Part shown: positions 63,628-64,000 of the stretch, in pieces | Position numbering within the stretch: the stretch's first letter is position 1 | How the letters are laid out: every line of letters starts with the position of its first letter | Source of the DNA: Trichoplax adhaerens | Lineage: Eukaryota; Placozoa; Uniplacotomia; Trichoplacea; Trichoplacidae | Length of the DNA stretch: 64,000 nt | NCBI RefSeq assembly: GCF_000150275.1 | Contig: NW_002060946.1 | Location: 7,670,829 to 7,734,828, forward strand | Reading direction: 5' to 3' | Translations under genes and position numbers: made by a program | Notes under the pieces: model-generated | What the model was told of the DNA's origin: nothing | Databases searched by the model: none | Seen by the model: only the letters and a program-made list of their open reading frames with translations

Positions 63628-64000
63628 CTACGATACGAGATAAAACCAACATAGGATTGCATTAAGCTCCATATTTACAATGAGGCCAAAGTTTGCTATG
63701 GCTTTAAGATAGTCCGGCAGATGCATGAACGACATAACAAACAACACTTTCCAGCTGGCGACTAAGTACATTTGTCAGATTTAATCTTTAACTTTAATAA
63801 TGACGAAATTGTGGTCTATTTAGTATCTAAAAAATAATATTGGCGAATATTACTAAATAGCAATGAGAGAGCACTGGTGAAATGCAGCGAGATCTTATTT
63901 ATTATTTGTTACGCGAACGTGTAAGGGCGGTTAAGGTTAGCAGTTATAGTATTGATGTTGATGTACCCGTTTAGTATCATAAGGATCACCAATTTACTTG
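63628..64000. other. Probable first intron of the rightmost isomerase gene
   Basis: No coding match to exon 1 of the paralogues is seen on the minus strand, so this stretch is most likely part of a long intron 1. The equivalent intron is 597 bp and 1260 bp in the two complete genes. Confidence 0.5.

Overview
The window looks like nuclear DNA from an animal: AT-rich, with phase-matched GT-AG introns, a run of intronless rhodopsin-class GPCR genes, LTR-retrotransposon remnants and one assembly gap. An early-branching metazoan fits best. My guess is a placozoan (Trichoplax-like), from base composition, gene density, short introns and a locally expanded single-exon GPCR family. The species is an inference, not something the sequence proves.

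Layout. (1) 1-14.8 kb has no intact gene. It holds the 373-base gap, three solo LTRs from two or three families (3032-3447, 4433-4874, 8852-9268), a broken GINGER2/KRBA2-like integrase-type transposase ORF (6126-6530), a roughly 520-bp dispersed repeat (family B) with a second element nested in it, and the first copy of a ~630-bp LTR family (LTR-A, 12863-13493). (2) 14.8-43.4 kb carries four paralogous + strand single-exon class A GPCR genes (14844, 25445, 32635, 42477), spaced 7-11 kb apart. Between them lie three more LTR-A solo LTRs and further family B copies. (3) 43.4-48.9 kb has no gene and a few repeat fragments. (4) 48.9-64.0 kb is a cluster of genes for a two-domain DsbA-like/2-hydroxychromene-2-carboxylate isomerase (kappa-class GST-like) protein. 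There is one complete 10-exon gene on the minus strand (48957-52577), a pseudogene made of exons 2, 9 and 10 (54099-54663), one complete 10-exon gene on the plus strand (56900-60198), and a third minus-strand gene that runs off the right edge (61448-63627 and beyond).

I worked out the isomerase gene models by hand from paralogue alignment, splice signals and reading phase. Internal exon lengths agree to the base between paralogues (81/182/128/187/99/178/44/104 in the two complete genes), which gives strong mutual support. Each protein joins a Cys-type N-terminal domain (DIACPFSY) to a Ser-type C-terminal domain (DFxSPWSx ... FGVP). The GPCRs share an unusual TM3 end, with Tyr in place of the Asp/Glu of the DRY motif, and a CD-x-x-[YF]-P-x-G motif in extracellular loop 2. 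They form a lineage-specific receptor family of unknown ligand.

Other notable points: seven solo LTRs can be delimited to the base by TG...CA ends and 5-bp target duplications. A GTAC/TACTGTAC micropalindrome has proliferated at 53-57 kb. It includes a 17-bp palindrome flanked by an 8-bp duplication inside one pseudogene intron and absent from its parent, and three 5-bp insertions that distinguish two tandem copies.
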